64,000 nucleotides of DNA from Spizellomyces sp. 'palustris' (Eukaryota; Chytridiomycota; Chytridiomycetes; Spizellomycetales; Spizellomycetaceae), in the NCBI GenBank assembly GCA_006535965.1, contig QEAR01000079.1:1-64000 (forward strand), in the 5' to 3' direction. The first letter of the stretch is position 1, and the number at the start of each line of letters is the position of its first letter. The notes under the pieces were generated by a model. It saw nothing but the letters and a program-made list of their open reading frames with translations. It was not told the origin of the DNA and did not search any database. Positions 1 to 13,387 of the stretch are shown here, piece after piece. The translations under genes were made by a program, and so were the position numbers.

Positions 1-229
1 AACCCTAACCCTAACCCTAACCCTAACCCCAACCCTAACCCTAACCCTAACCCTAACCCTAACCCTAACCCTAACCCTAACCCTAACCCTAACCCTAACC
101 CTAACCCTTAACCCTAAACCCTAACCCTTAACCCTAAACCCTAACCCTAACCCTTAACCCTAAACCCTAAACCCTAAACCCTAAACCCTAAACCCTAAAC
201 CCTAAACCCTAACCCTAACCCTAACCCTA
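1..229. repeat. Telomeric repeat array, left chromosome end
   Basis: The first 107 or so bases are almost pure CCCTAA repeats, with one CCCCAA variant near base 25. This is the C-rich strand of a TTAGGG telomere reading into the chromosome, so base 1 is at or near a true chromosome end. From about 108 to 210 the array changes to longer and mixed units (CCCTTAA, CCCTAAA), then returns to canonical CCCTAA before unique sequence begins at about 230. A stray CCCTAACC lies near 298-306. Telomeric identity is seen directly. Confidence 0.97.
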
Positions 230-3099
230 AGTGTATGATTACTAAGCAGTTCCGAATAATATTGTGAACATGCCGTGCATTATGAAAACCCCCATAAACC
301 CTAACCAATCAGAAAAAACACCCTCAACCCACACAACCCGTAACGCTGGTGCCAAACACAGCAATTCAACTATGGCAGTATCTTACAGTTAAAACAAGTT
401 TTCCATGCATCATCAAGATAGTTTTAATACTAACTATGGGTTTCCCATCCATTCTCCCACACCGGTAGCGGTGGATGCTCGCAGCTCTGCTGGCCACTTG
501 AAATCTAGTGCGATCCATTCAAATGTCGTCTGCTCGCTTCCGGCAAGGGATTCTGAGATCCGTAGACTTGGGCGGACAGTGGACATGTTGAGTACGCGCC
601 AACACAGCTTCAGTATAGCAAGTGTGAAGAACGTGTCGCGGATCATATTAACTCACATTGGCAGCTACCGTTTCCGTGTCAAAATAGATACATACAGTCC
701 GGTGGATTAGATGCTTCTTTGTATGATAAAGAAGGTACGAGAGCAGGTTTTAAAATCCTTACGAAGAGCATGAGCCCAGGTTTGTATCGGCGCAGGCGAG
801 CACCGCTAATGGCTGGAGAGGTGCTGAAAATAATAGAAAAGAAAGCAAAGAGTAACATCAGGAACAATAGCTTTACAGCAACTGAATCAGGGAAAAATAC
901 CTCTTAGAACGGTCATTGATGCTCCGTGGGTAAACAGTTGCGCTGACAGTGTCGGCGGAACCAATTTCATTGAAACCGAACGGATAGGTTGGCTCGCAAG
1001 TCCAGAAACAGCAAGTTAGTAAAACCTTACGTTGCAGACCGAGAGCTACGGTTCCTCTAATATGGGATTCCTCAAAACGAAGACGTCAGAGACTACTTCC
1101 GGGGTTCCCCGAATGGTGAGCGCCGTTGAACGCTCGGATCAGCTTGGAGCAGTTGCAATCTCGTGTAAAGTCCACCAAGTACAACTTAAACACAGGTCGT
1201 GCGAGTGTCCCAAATATCCAGTCTTCCCTGATTGTGGAAGTTCGCCGTTATCGACGGCGGGGTGGACATCGTGAAGACCCCAATGTCGGACACGGTCCGG
1301 CTGGTATCCCCGTTCTCTTTTTTGCTATAGCGTAATCGAATATCCCGTCATACTGCTCATGATGCTAGCAATATTTATTCGGGTCGTTAACACCTTCGGG
1401 GACGCTCTATGTATTGGAAAGAGTAGGTCTTACCTATGAAGGCCTTTGCTCAAAAAGGGAAAGCCTCTGTTGGACGCTCACGCATGTGTGAGTTCTTGGC
1501 GCTACCTGAAATATGGCATGCTGTGCTATTATTCCCCGCCTCAATTTCAAACATTGATAATTTCAGACCTTCTCGTTCTCGGCATGTCATTTCGACTCCT
1601 TTCTTGTTTCCCCCAAGTCTATATCTGTTTATGTTGGGTATTGGGAACAAACATTGATATGCCATATCCAAATTTGCTGTCGGCTTTCCGACAACTGTCT
1701 GATTCTGCAGGAGCTTTTGACATGTAATTGCCACGAGCTATTTTGACAATATCAATGAAAATCAAAAGATTTGATACAAACTAATGTGCGCTAAGTGCTG
1801 GGATAATATGGTGACTTACACATGCTTGCCTAAGTAAACAGAGCTTCACATGACGATTGCGGAATACATCTTCCGATCGCTCCCATCTTTCATTCAGTCT
1901 TTTACGCCGTGCACTATTGATATTGCAAAAAAAAAAAAAAAAAGGAACTACTGTGCTGGCTGCCACAGGCGACCATCGTGCTCCGTTGATTTACTCTCGG
2001 GCAATTTGCTTACTTTTCACGACAATCCGTCGCTGCCTTTGTGTCATTTGCAATGAGCCATGCACTAAACCTCTAATATTGATCCAGTACCAATCCGACA
2101 TATTTCTGTAGCTGACTTAGAGCGGACCCCCGTCAATTGCTCAACCTTAGCTATTTTGAATGAACACTTCATCCATATCAAAAATGTGTCCAGATCCTGG
2201 AATTCTGCTACGGATAGAGATCGATTACAATCGAGACTGTACGACATGGGATGTCACCCATCGTCAAGACCGTTAGTGATGCCCGCAATCGTCAACGGAC
2301 TAATAGATATGACATCCTGCGGCTGCAAGGAACCACACGCAGCGTCACTTCCAAATTCAATCCTATCGAGGGGGGGATGAAGGGGGTGTGGCGGTATGCT
2401 CCAGTTGTTCTTAACCAGCTGCTACCGGGCCATGCATCCCACGAGAAATTGTATCCAATCCTGGTATCAAATCCGAGCCTTAGGCATCATGACTTTACAG
2501 AGCTTACGGCAATCAGGGCAAGTCCGAATGCTTGTGGGAGCCGAAACCTTTGACATCGCCTCCATACCATTATTTTGCCAGGAGACTTGCCACCATGGTT
2601 CGCTGATAGAAAATCGGCCACGAGGGGTATCAGGCAATACAGCCGCTTTCAGCAAGCAAGTCCGTCCCCGATTTGGCCAAAAGTGGAAACCAAACCTACA
2701 GTCTAAGGAACCACTAGTGAAGCACACTATGCCACTGGCAAAATCTCCACGGAAAGAACAGCTCAAACTCATTGTATATGGCACAGAGTGCCAGGACTGT
2801 TTACAGACGCAGTCTGAGCAGTGAGGTGAGTGACAGACTAGCTGGTAGGGGGGAGATTGTTGAGCCTCGATTATTGGCTCATTTGGATGACATCTCATGA
2901 TTCAGAGCCCTACACAGAAAGCCAATTCATCCCTTGGAATGTAATGCCATTTTCCCAAATCAAATGAGCTTTTCCAGCTGCTAAAATGCGGCCACAATTA
3001 TACATGTGGCTCGTGCAAATGAAGCTTCTACAGAGCACATAGTGTCTAGGATAGGGTTGACTGTGAACAGTGCGGTGCCAGTTGTAAAGAGGGACTGGT
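230..3099. other. Subtelomeric stretch without recognisable genes
   Basis: This 2.9 kb holds only short open frames, none longer than about 143 codons, and the two longest (around 2396-2898) overlap on opposite strands with no recognisable domain. A run of 17 A residues at 1927-1943 is the only striking simple sequence. I recognised no transposon protein, helicase or other usual subtelomeric family. It may be decayed sequence or telomere-associated spacer. Its right edge is the stop codon of the TTC1-like gene. Confidence 0.7.
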
Positions 3100-4250
3100 T
3101 CATTTGCGCATATTTACACTATATCCACCAGTGGCCGGATCTTGATCCATTGCAAAGTTGTCCAACGAAAGTCCGAAATTACCGAGAAAGCTGTTACCAA
3201 GATTCTTCAGTTTCCCTATGAGCCCCAGGACGTGACAATATCATTGTTAGAAGGCGCCATACGTGGTTGTCGTTTCTGTCCTTACCATACCTATCATTTC
3301 GGCTTTTTCTTTTTCTTGTTGCTCTTCTATCCGTTTGGGTAGTATGTTCACCGCTTTCTGTGCTTGTTCATCGCCAGGTGATAGTTTCAGAACCGCCCTG
3401 TAGTCTGCATACGAACTTAGAGTCATCCCTTGCTTCGTAATGCTACACACAACCCACCTCGCAATGCGTCGCTCAATGACGACCATGAACCGATGCGTTC
3501 ATTCGCCATAGCTCGCCGTGACAGCGCTCTGACGTAGTTCGGGTTGCATTTCAACGCTTGGGGGGCATAAGAGTTCAACCATTCACAATCCTGCATCAGA
3601 ACGTGATGATACCTTGTGTGCATTGCTCCACTGCTCTTTCATACTCTTTCTACGTTCGAAAACAAATCCTGACCATTAGTACATTCCAAGTCGTGAGGCG
3701 AATATATCAGCCCACCAGATGCATGTGGCATGCCGCAATATTCGAATAAAAGACCGCCCGATCCTCATTCTCATCCTCAGGGCAGATGGCCAAGGCTTCC
3801 TCATACCTGGATATTGTGAGAAAAGATTCACGGGATTGAGCGTTTGGTAGTGCCCGCCTCCAGCGTTACCTTCGAATTGCGTCTAAAAACTCTTTGGTTT
3901 TAAACAGCTCGTTCCCAACAGTCTTGTGGTCGCAGGCTTGTTGCTTCAAAACCTGGAATATTCTTTGTTATAAAGGGATTCATTCAGACCCGACCGTCCT
4001 TGGTCGTACCACCTTCCTTTCCTCTGGGTCAAGTTCCAAAATATCGCACGCTGGGATGGAAGTTACGGGCTCCGCTGGTGTCCCATGTGTATCCAACCCT
4101 AGATCTACTCCACAACGTTAGGCATTGTCACAAAATCGGATTGCCTGATATGGTGGTGATGGCCAACCTATCAATGTGGCCATAGACTCTAGCGAGTAAT
4201 AGCGCAAAGAATTCTGTTACCTTGCAGGTTACGTTGCTTTCCAGTATGAT
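3100..4250 (-). CDS. TTC1: TTC1-like tetratricopeptide repeat protein
   Basis: A TPR co-chaperone-type protein split over several short exons. Reading down the minus strand, recognisable pieces are ELDPEERK, then [16 protein letters not shown], then [20 protein letters not shown] (first TPR, near 3700-3800), [17 protein letters not shown] (near 3530), and the TTC1 signature [18 protein letters not shown]. The last exon (about 3100-3216) encodes the typical tail [20 protein letters not shown] and ends at the stop at 3100-3102. The order matches TTC1 from animals and fungi. The 5' end is not resolved: a possible first exon lies near 4200-4250. It is the most telomere-proximal conserved gene and converges on nothing. 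Confidence 0.75.
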
Positions 4251-4319
4251 TCATCCGCGTCCCCAATCCAGACGCGTGAGCGCTTTTCGCTTCTGACCTC
4301 GGGGCTCCGTTGAGGAAGG

Positions 4320-5635
4320 ATGACGGATTCAGGGACATCTATCCATATACCGGGGGTCCTTCTGTCTCTGCTGCAACATGGTAAAGCCAAGTGCTTCTGT
4401 TCTACCACAGCGATGATACCAACAGTTGTCGTGTTGCAGAAATGCTCAATTCATCTACGCAGGGAAATGTGGAAGGGGTTCTGGTATTATCTGTTTGCAC
4501 ACTTTAATGGTATACACAAAGAGCTAAAGTGGTGAGGTCCTGTTTTAGTTTGGAACTGTTCGCAGAACTACCCGTGCCAAGGTTAGGGTTAGGCGAGAGC
4601 ATGTATGAGGATTCTCGGTCGAGATTGCACTTAACGGTCCCCTAAGACAACAGACCTAGCAAGCGACGACTCGCAGGAGGAGACGCAAATCATTTTATCC
4701 TCGTTCGAACGCATTGACCCAGAACACCGTTTGTATACCTCGGCAGGGGAGATTCTTTCGCATCGCTTGGCACGGGTAACGTGCCAAAAATCGAGTGTGG
4801 GTTTTGCGTTTTCATGTGGCGAACGTGAATCGGCCGCCTTTTTGGGTGATCTAACGCCGTGCGTCACCTCTAGTCTATTATTGGCATGTTCAAGTGGCGG
4901 CGTAATACGAAAGTAAGCGATTTGTCCGTCTCAGCTTCTGCGGTCCTTTCTCATTGAGGGCAGCTTGTCATGTCCCTACGAGAAGCAGCTGTATACCATT
5001 CTCTGTGTGCAACCTCCCCGAATCAAGATCAAATCTTTGGCATATTCACTTCATCTAATGATGATCCTGCTACATTAACTTTGGACTTCGCGTTCTTCCA
5101 CTGTCAGCCAGGGTCGAGGTTAGTTGTCGAATAACCAGCTATCGCATTTGGCAATTACCTTACGTGTGATTTTACAGTGAATTCTGCAGGCTTCCTGTGG
5201 TCATTTCCAACCTTGTTGAAAGCTCCCAAATTCAACACGAATGGTTTATCCCAAATGCATCTCCAACACCGTGGTGCGTAATTGTGCAATGCCCTGACTA
5301 TGTTTTCCTATGCTTTGCTCTCTTCACCTAATCTCTGTGGTCCAGTTTCCCAAATAATCCTTTGACGTCCCGCCTGCGAACTGTAAGTCAGCAGTATGTG
5401 GATGACCATCTGCATGTTGTTCAGGAATCTCTTCAAATCTTGAAGGTAATGCCACGGCTAGTTGGACCGCTATGTGCTTGATTTAGAGCATCATATTTCA
5501 TTGTAGCAAGCGGCAGCGCGGCTTTTGGAGAGTGAAGGGCAGCTGGCCGGGCTAAGAGAAGCAAAGGTTACAAAGGCGCGTGGACACACCGCCTCTCAGT
5601 CTCACAGTGGATCGCTGATTAACCTGTTGGAGTAA
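4320..5635 (+). CDS. ABRAXAS: Abraxas-family scaffold (BRISC complex)
   Basis: Pseudo-MPN scaffold that in other eukaryotes holds the K63-specific deubiquitinase BRCC36. The start ATG at 4320 gives TSIHIPGVLLSLLQHG, matching the family N-terminus. Later exons give SDDSQEETQIILSSFER, then SIIGMFKWRRNTK, spliced to LVMSLREAAVYHSLC, then TLTLDFAFFHCQPGS and FCRLPVVISNLVESSQ. These correspond in order to the Abraxas GWY.FRR, R.....L and F.R.PL.V.NL blocks. The C-terminus is a short coiled coil (VVQESLQILK, then ALLESEGQLAGLREAK) ending at 5633-5635. The SPxF tail that binds BRCA1 BRCT domains is absent, which points to the BRISC rather than the BRCA1-A form. The exon between about 4390 and 4670 is not resolved. 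Confidence 0.7.
4581..4593 (+). repeat. Short interstitial telomere motif
   Basis: GGTTAGGGTTAGG, about two TTAGGG units, lies in what looks like an intron of the Abraxas gene. It has the opposite orientation to the telomere at base 1. It could be a telomere-repair scar, a telo-box-like regulatory motif or chance. Confidence 0.6.
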
Positions 5636-5798
5636 ACCATCATCAATCCCTTAAAACCCCATTGTAGTCTCAACAAAAGGAACTTGGCCTGTAGCAGCAT
5701 CCTGCTTATCAGGTTGCCAATGTCCGTCGTTATTAGAGAAAAGAGGCATCTATTCATTACATATAATAACAATTGTAAGCTATCCTGCCATTCTCTGC

Positions 5799-7456
5799 TT
5801 AGTACACATACCCAGCCTTCGCCATGTCCAGGACTCCTCGGGAAATGACCAGTCTCTGAACCTGGGAAGTTCCTTCGTAAATCATGAAAATCTTGGCGTC
5901 TCTGCAAAGGAAGATGGGCGAATTAATCTAGACATAAACTATTATCGTGGCCTTATCAGTTCCTTACCGCATCAACTTCTCCACGGGATATTCAGAGTTG
6001 AAACCTAATGGAATTCATGTATTTGAATACAGCCGAAAGAAATAATCTAGCTACGCCATCAACAGTGCTCACCATTTCCACCAAAGATCTGAACTGCATC
6101 GGCTGCGTTTTTGTTTGCAATTTCAGATGCAAAGGCTTTCGCCATTGATGCGTAGTAGGTGTTTCGTTTTCCTTGATCGCGAAGCCATGCAGCCTTCCAC
6201 ACCAGGTTTCGGGCAGCATCAGTACCAATCGCCATGTCCGCCAACATGAACGCAACAGCCTGGTGATTGGCAATAGGCTGTCCCATGGTCTTACGTTCTA
6301 GACATACAGTTTTGTGGGTTCAATTGGACGAAATGATAATGCTAGCTGCCGTGACATACCAAGAGAGTACTTCGCCGCTTCGTCCATAGCCCGGCGCGCC
6401 AAGCCAACGGCCGCGGCGGCCACGAGTGGCCTCGTAATGTCAAACGCGCCCATTGCAATTTTGAAACCAGCCCCAACCTCACCAAGGACGTTCTCTTCTG
6501 GGACGACAACCTCCTCGAAGGTGACACCACGAGTGTCCGACGCACGTTGGCCCATGTTGATTTCCTTCTTCCCAACATTGATACCAGGAGTATCAGCATC
6601 GACTATAAAACCAGTGAATGCCTTTCCAGTGGAGGCCTTGTCATCGGTCCGGGCAAGGACGAAGTACCAGTTCGCCTTTCCACCATTGGTGATCCACATC
6701 TTGCTGCCTTCCACCACGGTAAGCTTCAAGATTACAAAAATGTGAAAGGGAGTTGTCCACTTACCATTGATCACCCACTTATCACCCTTCTTGACCGCAC
6801 GGGTCTGGAGCCCGGCAACGTCCGAACCCGCTCCTGGCTCAGTTACGCAATATGCGCACATCAAGGGCTCTTCAGTCATACGACCAAGGTACTTCTGCTT
6901 CTGTTCAGCATTGCCAGCAATAATGACGGGCGCTTCTGCCAGCCCGTTGGCCTCGGCAGCCGTTTGAATCCCAGTGCAACCATACGCCAACTCTTCGGAC
7001 ACAATGGCACAATCCAGTACACCCAGACCCAGACCACCGTTCTCAGCGGGAACGTGCAAGTTAAGCAAACCAACTTCCCACGCCTTCTTCAAGATCTCAG
7101 TGGGATACTCGCCGGTACGGTCGTGGTGAGCCGCCTGCAATCAACCTTTGGAATTAGCGGTCCCGCCAGTTGCAGTTAGACATAATGGAAGGAGCGTACG
7201 TTTGGAACAATTTCATTCGCCGTGAACTTGCGAGCTAGCTCCTGCAATTCCTTTTGCTCGTCCGTCAAACCAAAGCCAATTCCCTGAGCAGCCTCGCTAG
7301 CAAACCCACGGCAAGCAACCTAAACATTACGCACATTGTAAAACTGTCACGCTGTGGAGAAACCAGCCAAACCCAGCCTACCGAACGGGCGATCGGCTTG
7401 CAGGTCAATAGCGGCCGTGCGTATGAACTAAACTTGGTGATTCCTCGTGAGAACAT
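5799..7456 (-). CDS. ACADM: Medium-chain acyl-CoA dehydrogenase, mitochondrial
   Basis: FAD enzyme for the first step of mitochondrial beta-oxidation. The ATG at 7456 begins a leader ([17 protein letters not shown]) rich in Arg and Ser with no acidic residues, as expected for matrix import. An intron then leads to [17 protein letters not shown]. The long exon near 6300-7140 carries the family blocks [34 protein letters not shown] (flavin/substrate loop), [14 protein letters not shown] and a [16 protein letters not shown] helix. The next exons give [12 protein letters not shown] and [10 protein letters not shown]. The last exon has the catalytic-base motif [12 protein letters not shown] and ends at 5799. 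A small intron interrupts the beta domain near 6727-6765. Length and order are normal for MCAD. Confidence 0.96.
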
Positions 7457-7952
7457 GGTCGATAGTGCTCTGGTGCTGTACCTTCCAAACACACAGTCAT
7501 GTTTGCCAACTGATGGAAGTCGGTGAAAGATCACTGGAATATCACGTGTCCAGTCAAGAAGTTCCGTTTTTCGCCGACTATGGTGCCAGTACCAGCCACA
7601 GTTATGGGCAAATGCAAGCGAATTAAAACTGTTCTTTTGAAGAGGGTCAAACATCATCGTCATGCAATGGAGGGAGGGCATCCAAAGCTACCAAAGTGTG
7701 GGGCAAATGTTCCTTTGACGAGCACTTGACTGTATCAGCAGGGCATCAGGCAAGGATAAATATCCTATGCACTAGTCGAGCAATTCTCTTTTGTTGAAGC
7801 ATTGGAAAGACATTACACATAGAAGCCACAACGATATGCAAATATCGGAGGTTGATAAACAAACAGATCAGGATGCAAGCACGGGAAGTAGAGTTTTAAA
7901 TATATTACACCAGTTGACATCACTGATACAGCCAGGTCGATGAAACCAGCGC
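7457..7952. other. Intergenic: ACADM upstream region and eL30 3' region
   Basis: About 500 bases between two genes on the same strand. It must hold the ACADM promoter and the eL30 3' end. I see no further gene, repeat or structured RNA. Confidence 0.6.
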
Positions 7953-8488
7953 TTAAGCCGAGGGCTTGGCAATAATGTCAGAGTCGCCGGCATCGATGAT
8001 CGACAGAACACCAACGCGGAAGTATTTACCGCAGGCAGTTCCGAGATCAATGTTGTCTAGAAACGAAGAATCACGTTAGACCCAGTGGGGGTCCACACTC
8101 ATAGTTCAATGGGGCCGGACCATGGCTCCCATCTCAAATGAGTTGAAAACAAAAGGGAAACTACAATTGCGTCAATACGTACTGCCAGAGTAGTGGTGCA
8201 CACCAGTCTTGGACAACATGGCGTAGTACTCGAGTTCGCTCTTCCTCAAAGGCGGGCAGTTACCAGCAATGATGATTAGCTTGCTCTTTCCCTGACGGAG
8301 AGTCTTCAAGGTGGACTTGTAACCGAGGGTGTACTTTCCACTCTTCATCACGAGAGCGAGCCTCGAGTTGATGGACTCTGAAAATGATCGCCAGAATGTC
8401 AACATGGTTCAACGGACGAGGATGTTCCAAAGAGCGTCTGCTTGTTCATACCGATGCTCTTCTTGGTCTTCTTTTGCGCAGGGGCCAT
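7953..8488 (-). CDS. RPL30: 60S ribosomal protein eL30
   Basis: Large-subunit ribosomal protein. The first exon is tiny: [12 protein letters not shown] from the ATG at 8488. The second encodes [20 protein letters not shown], then [39 protein letters not shown]. The third has [20 protein letters not shown] and ends IIAKPSA at 7953. Both introns sit in conserved parts of the gene. Length (about 110 residues) and sequence are typical. In yeast eL30 binds its own transcript to block splicing; whether the first intron here does so cannot be judged by eye. Confidence 0.96.
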
Positions 8489-8816
8489 TGCGATGTTTGT
8501 GATGGATGGATGGATAGATGGACGTTGATGGACCCTCCCGACCGTGCCTTTCTGCAACGACTATTCGGAAATTGGGCGAACTGGAGGACAGATATGTCGT
8601 TGGCGAAGTTGTTGTCTTCCTACTCTCGCAAGCGATCACATGGACTCATGTGAGCTACGGGAAGCTTGCTTATGCGAGACCTTCCATAAAAGGTTAAATG
8701 ATGTCGGCGCCCATGCCGGGAATCTGTTCATCGAGTGTATTCGTTGATATATCCCAGATCACTTCTTGGACGTTTCTTCAATCATGCCACTCAATGCAAA
8801 CCCCACCCTGTCTTTC
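8489..8816. promoter_or_regulatory. Divergent promoter region, eL30 / P5CDH
   Basis: The 328 bases between two divergent start codons must contain both promoters. A run of GATGGATGGATAGATGG lies just upstream of eL30 near 8503-8522. No TATA box or other motif could be assigned with confidence. Confidence 0.5.
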
Positions 8817-11315
<2,499 letters not shown>

Positions 11316-11674
11316 GCAATAAACGTAGAACCAGCTGTACACTTTTGGTCATTCTCCGTTGCTCCTAGATACTCTGTAAACGAATTGCAACTTGTCTTCT
11401 CCTTGTACGAAAACTATCTAACCCCGGTATCATTCACAGACGGTGTTGTTTCATGCTGGTTGACAGTCTTGACGCTGGTCAGATCGGTTTCCAGCATTTC
11501 CTTATATCTCGTATAGCCAGGCTGAAGTTACTCTACATGGCACACTGCCCGAGTGTGAAGATGTGCTTCGATTGTTTATTCGATACTGCACAAGTTTACT
11601 TGGGCGGCTGCTTGACCGACGGTCGTGGCTGGTCCCCTAGCAGATCAGGAATAGACTGACATAACCAATATCAG
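11316..11674. other. Intergenic, no feature seen
   Basis: The convergent 3' regions of P5CDH and the UQCC6-like micropeptide gene. Only short open frames without recognisable content are present. Confidence 0.5.
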
Positions 11675-11881
11675 TCACCTTTCAGCGCCCTTATTTCGGG
11701 CAATCCCAAGTTTTGTCCTCACCATATCTGGTTTGAGCCATCTGTGTACTATGCTGCTTCCTACAGGATGAGATCGGTTAAGAATTGTAAAGTATTAGTG
11801 GTCGCACCGTACGAGCCTACCTGCCATCATTCCTCCCGCTAGTGCCAGGAATGTCAAGGTTTTGCTAACATTGTAACCCAT
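11675..11881 (-). CDS. UQCC6: Brawnin/UQCC6-like mitochondrial micropeptide, 48 aa
   Basis: A two-exon gene for a 48-residue protein. Exon 1 (11821-11881) encodes MGYNVSKTLTFLALAGGMMA, a single membrane helix after a short N-terminus. A 60-base GTAGGC...CTGTAG intron (11761-11820) follows. Exon 2 (11675-11760) encodes GSSIVHRWLKPDMVRTKLG and a basic tail. The pattern helix - AG - x - x - (I/V)VHR - PD resembles Brawnin (C12orf73, now UQCC6), which helps assemble respiratory complex III in the inner membrane. The splice keeps the frame exactly (147 coding bases). The start lies 120 bases from the divergent DPH4 start. The family call is from pattern only and needs a profile search. Confidence 0.6.
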
Positions 11882-12001
11882 TGTGAACTTGAAAGTGAGA
11901 ATATGATGAACCGTCAAAGTCTGTCTAGCTCAACCGTTTATAAAGGTAGCAACGCGGGTGAAATGGACTGCTGTTAAGCAGCCGTCAAAGGTTCGCGAGC
12001 T

Positions 12002-12680
12002 ATGCCCACACATTATGAAAATCTCAGCGTTCCACAGACAGCGTCCATAGAAGAAATCAGGAAGCAGTACCAAAAACTTGTCCTACAGGTACCATCTTGC
12101 ATCTGCTATTATTCTGGTGGTTGACTCACCAGTTTCTAGTACCATCCCGACAAGCTCGCTCAGACGGTTAATTCACCGAAATCCGGCAACGTTAAAACGG
12201 GGCCCGAAGAATGTGCAAAATGCTTCCAAGAGGTGGTAGCAGCCTGGGAGATACTGAACGACGAATGCAAGCGGAGGCAGTATGACGCTGAACTATCGGG
12301 TATGGAATGAACAGCAATCGAGACAGCATCACATTTACTGAGTCATACTTTTTCTCACTGGACCCACTCCATACTCCCGCACCCTCGTATAATGCCACAG
12401 CGAGAAGAACCGCTAATATCGGTCCCATTCATGCAGAAGTCGATCTGGACGACATGGAATATGACGAAGGTTGATAGACCCTGCGCACTCAGAAGGACTG
12501 TTGATCTCTTCTACTCACCATATGGCTTTTCTAGAAAAGGCTTCGTTCCACACCCTATGTCGATGCGGTGGGTCGTATACTGTCAGCGAATCACAGCTAG
12601 AGCAATTAGTGCAAGCTGTCACCTGTGACAGCTGTTCGTTACAAATACGATTGATGTATCAAGTGGAAGAAATCGACTAA
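12002..12680 (+). CDS. DPH4: Diphthamide biosynthesis protein 4 (J-domain, CSL zinc finger)
   Basis: Jjj3/DNAJC24 family; feeds electrons/iron and assists Dph1-Dph2 in modifying the histidine of translation factor eEF2. The ATG at 12002 gives THYENLSVPQTASIEEIRKQ. An intron then leads to YHPDKLAQ, containing the HPD of the J domain, followed by FQEVVAAWEILNDECKRRQY. After a linker with EVDLDDMEYDE comes the CSL zinc finger: CRCGGSYTVSESQLE and CDSCSLQIRLMY, giving the expected four Cys. It ends EEID at 12680. Three or four introns. A second pathway gene, DPH1, lies 15 kb away on the opposite strand. Confidence 0.92.
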
Positions 12681-13387
12681 TTCAACTCAGCCTGGATGAG
12701 ATATAGCGACAAGTGAAGCACTCTAGCGGCTAAAATTGTATGGTAGACTGCCGACAACCATTACGGTCGAGGTTCGGTCGTTACCCTCATGGGTGCGTCG
12801 AGGCCGTCAGATGTAATGTGCGATGAAGGCATCTCCTTCGGGTCATTAGAAGCAAAGTCGATTTGATGAGGAATGAATGCATACTCTCAGCAACGCTCCC
12901 CATCATAAGTAGGCACATAGTGATGTATTATGAGACTGCTGCGGTAGAATAGACAACATAGGTATTTAGCTATCAAGATCTGCGCCCAATCAGGTAGGAT
13001 CCATATCTAAATTATGGAGATACTTTTTAAAAGACTTCTTAACTTCTCTTGAATTGTCGCATCATAATTCGTTTCACTCAAATTCCTACCAATGAAGGTT
13101 GTCCTTCAAGGTGGATGCTAAGGCATTATCCATGAGTGCAGAAACATGCTACTGCCAATGACTACTGCAAAATCTGTAAAATTGGCTCCTAGCATGGCAA
13201 TCCATAAAAACAACTCTTATTCGACCCATAACATATTTGAGATCTGCTGTGAAGAGCGAAGTTATTTGCGCTCTGGAGACTTCCTAAAGTCTCTACATTC
13301 CTTGGATCTGCTGAAACCTCCCCGTTCGTCTTCCAGACCGATGATCGGTTCTAGCATAGACACATTAGCCACCTCTCTCGCAGGGCT
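12681..13387. other. Intergenic, no confident feature
   Basis: About 700 bases after DPH4. A 128-codon plus-strand open frame at 13146-13532 has no recognisable domain and overlaps the antisense small gene that follows, so I did not call it. Confidence 0.5.

Noticed and set aside
1927-1943. A17 run as the tail of a retroposed SINE or processed pseudogene
   Set aside because: No target-site duplication, Pol III boxes or recognisable source sequence upstream.
2396-2898. Two overlapping frames of about 142 codons on opposite strands near the telomere
   Set aside because: Neither shows domain-like composition; mutual antisense open frames of this size can occur by chance.
4631-4916. Overlapping plus and minus frames suggesting a separate small gene
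   Set aside because: The plus-strand text fits as exons and introns of the Abraxas gene; the minus frame has no familiar content.
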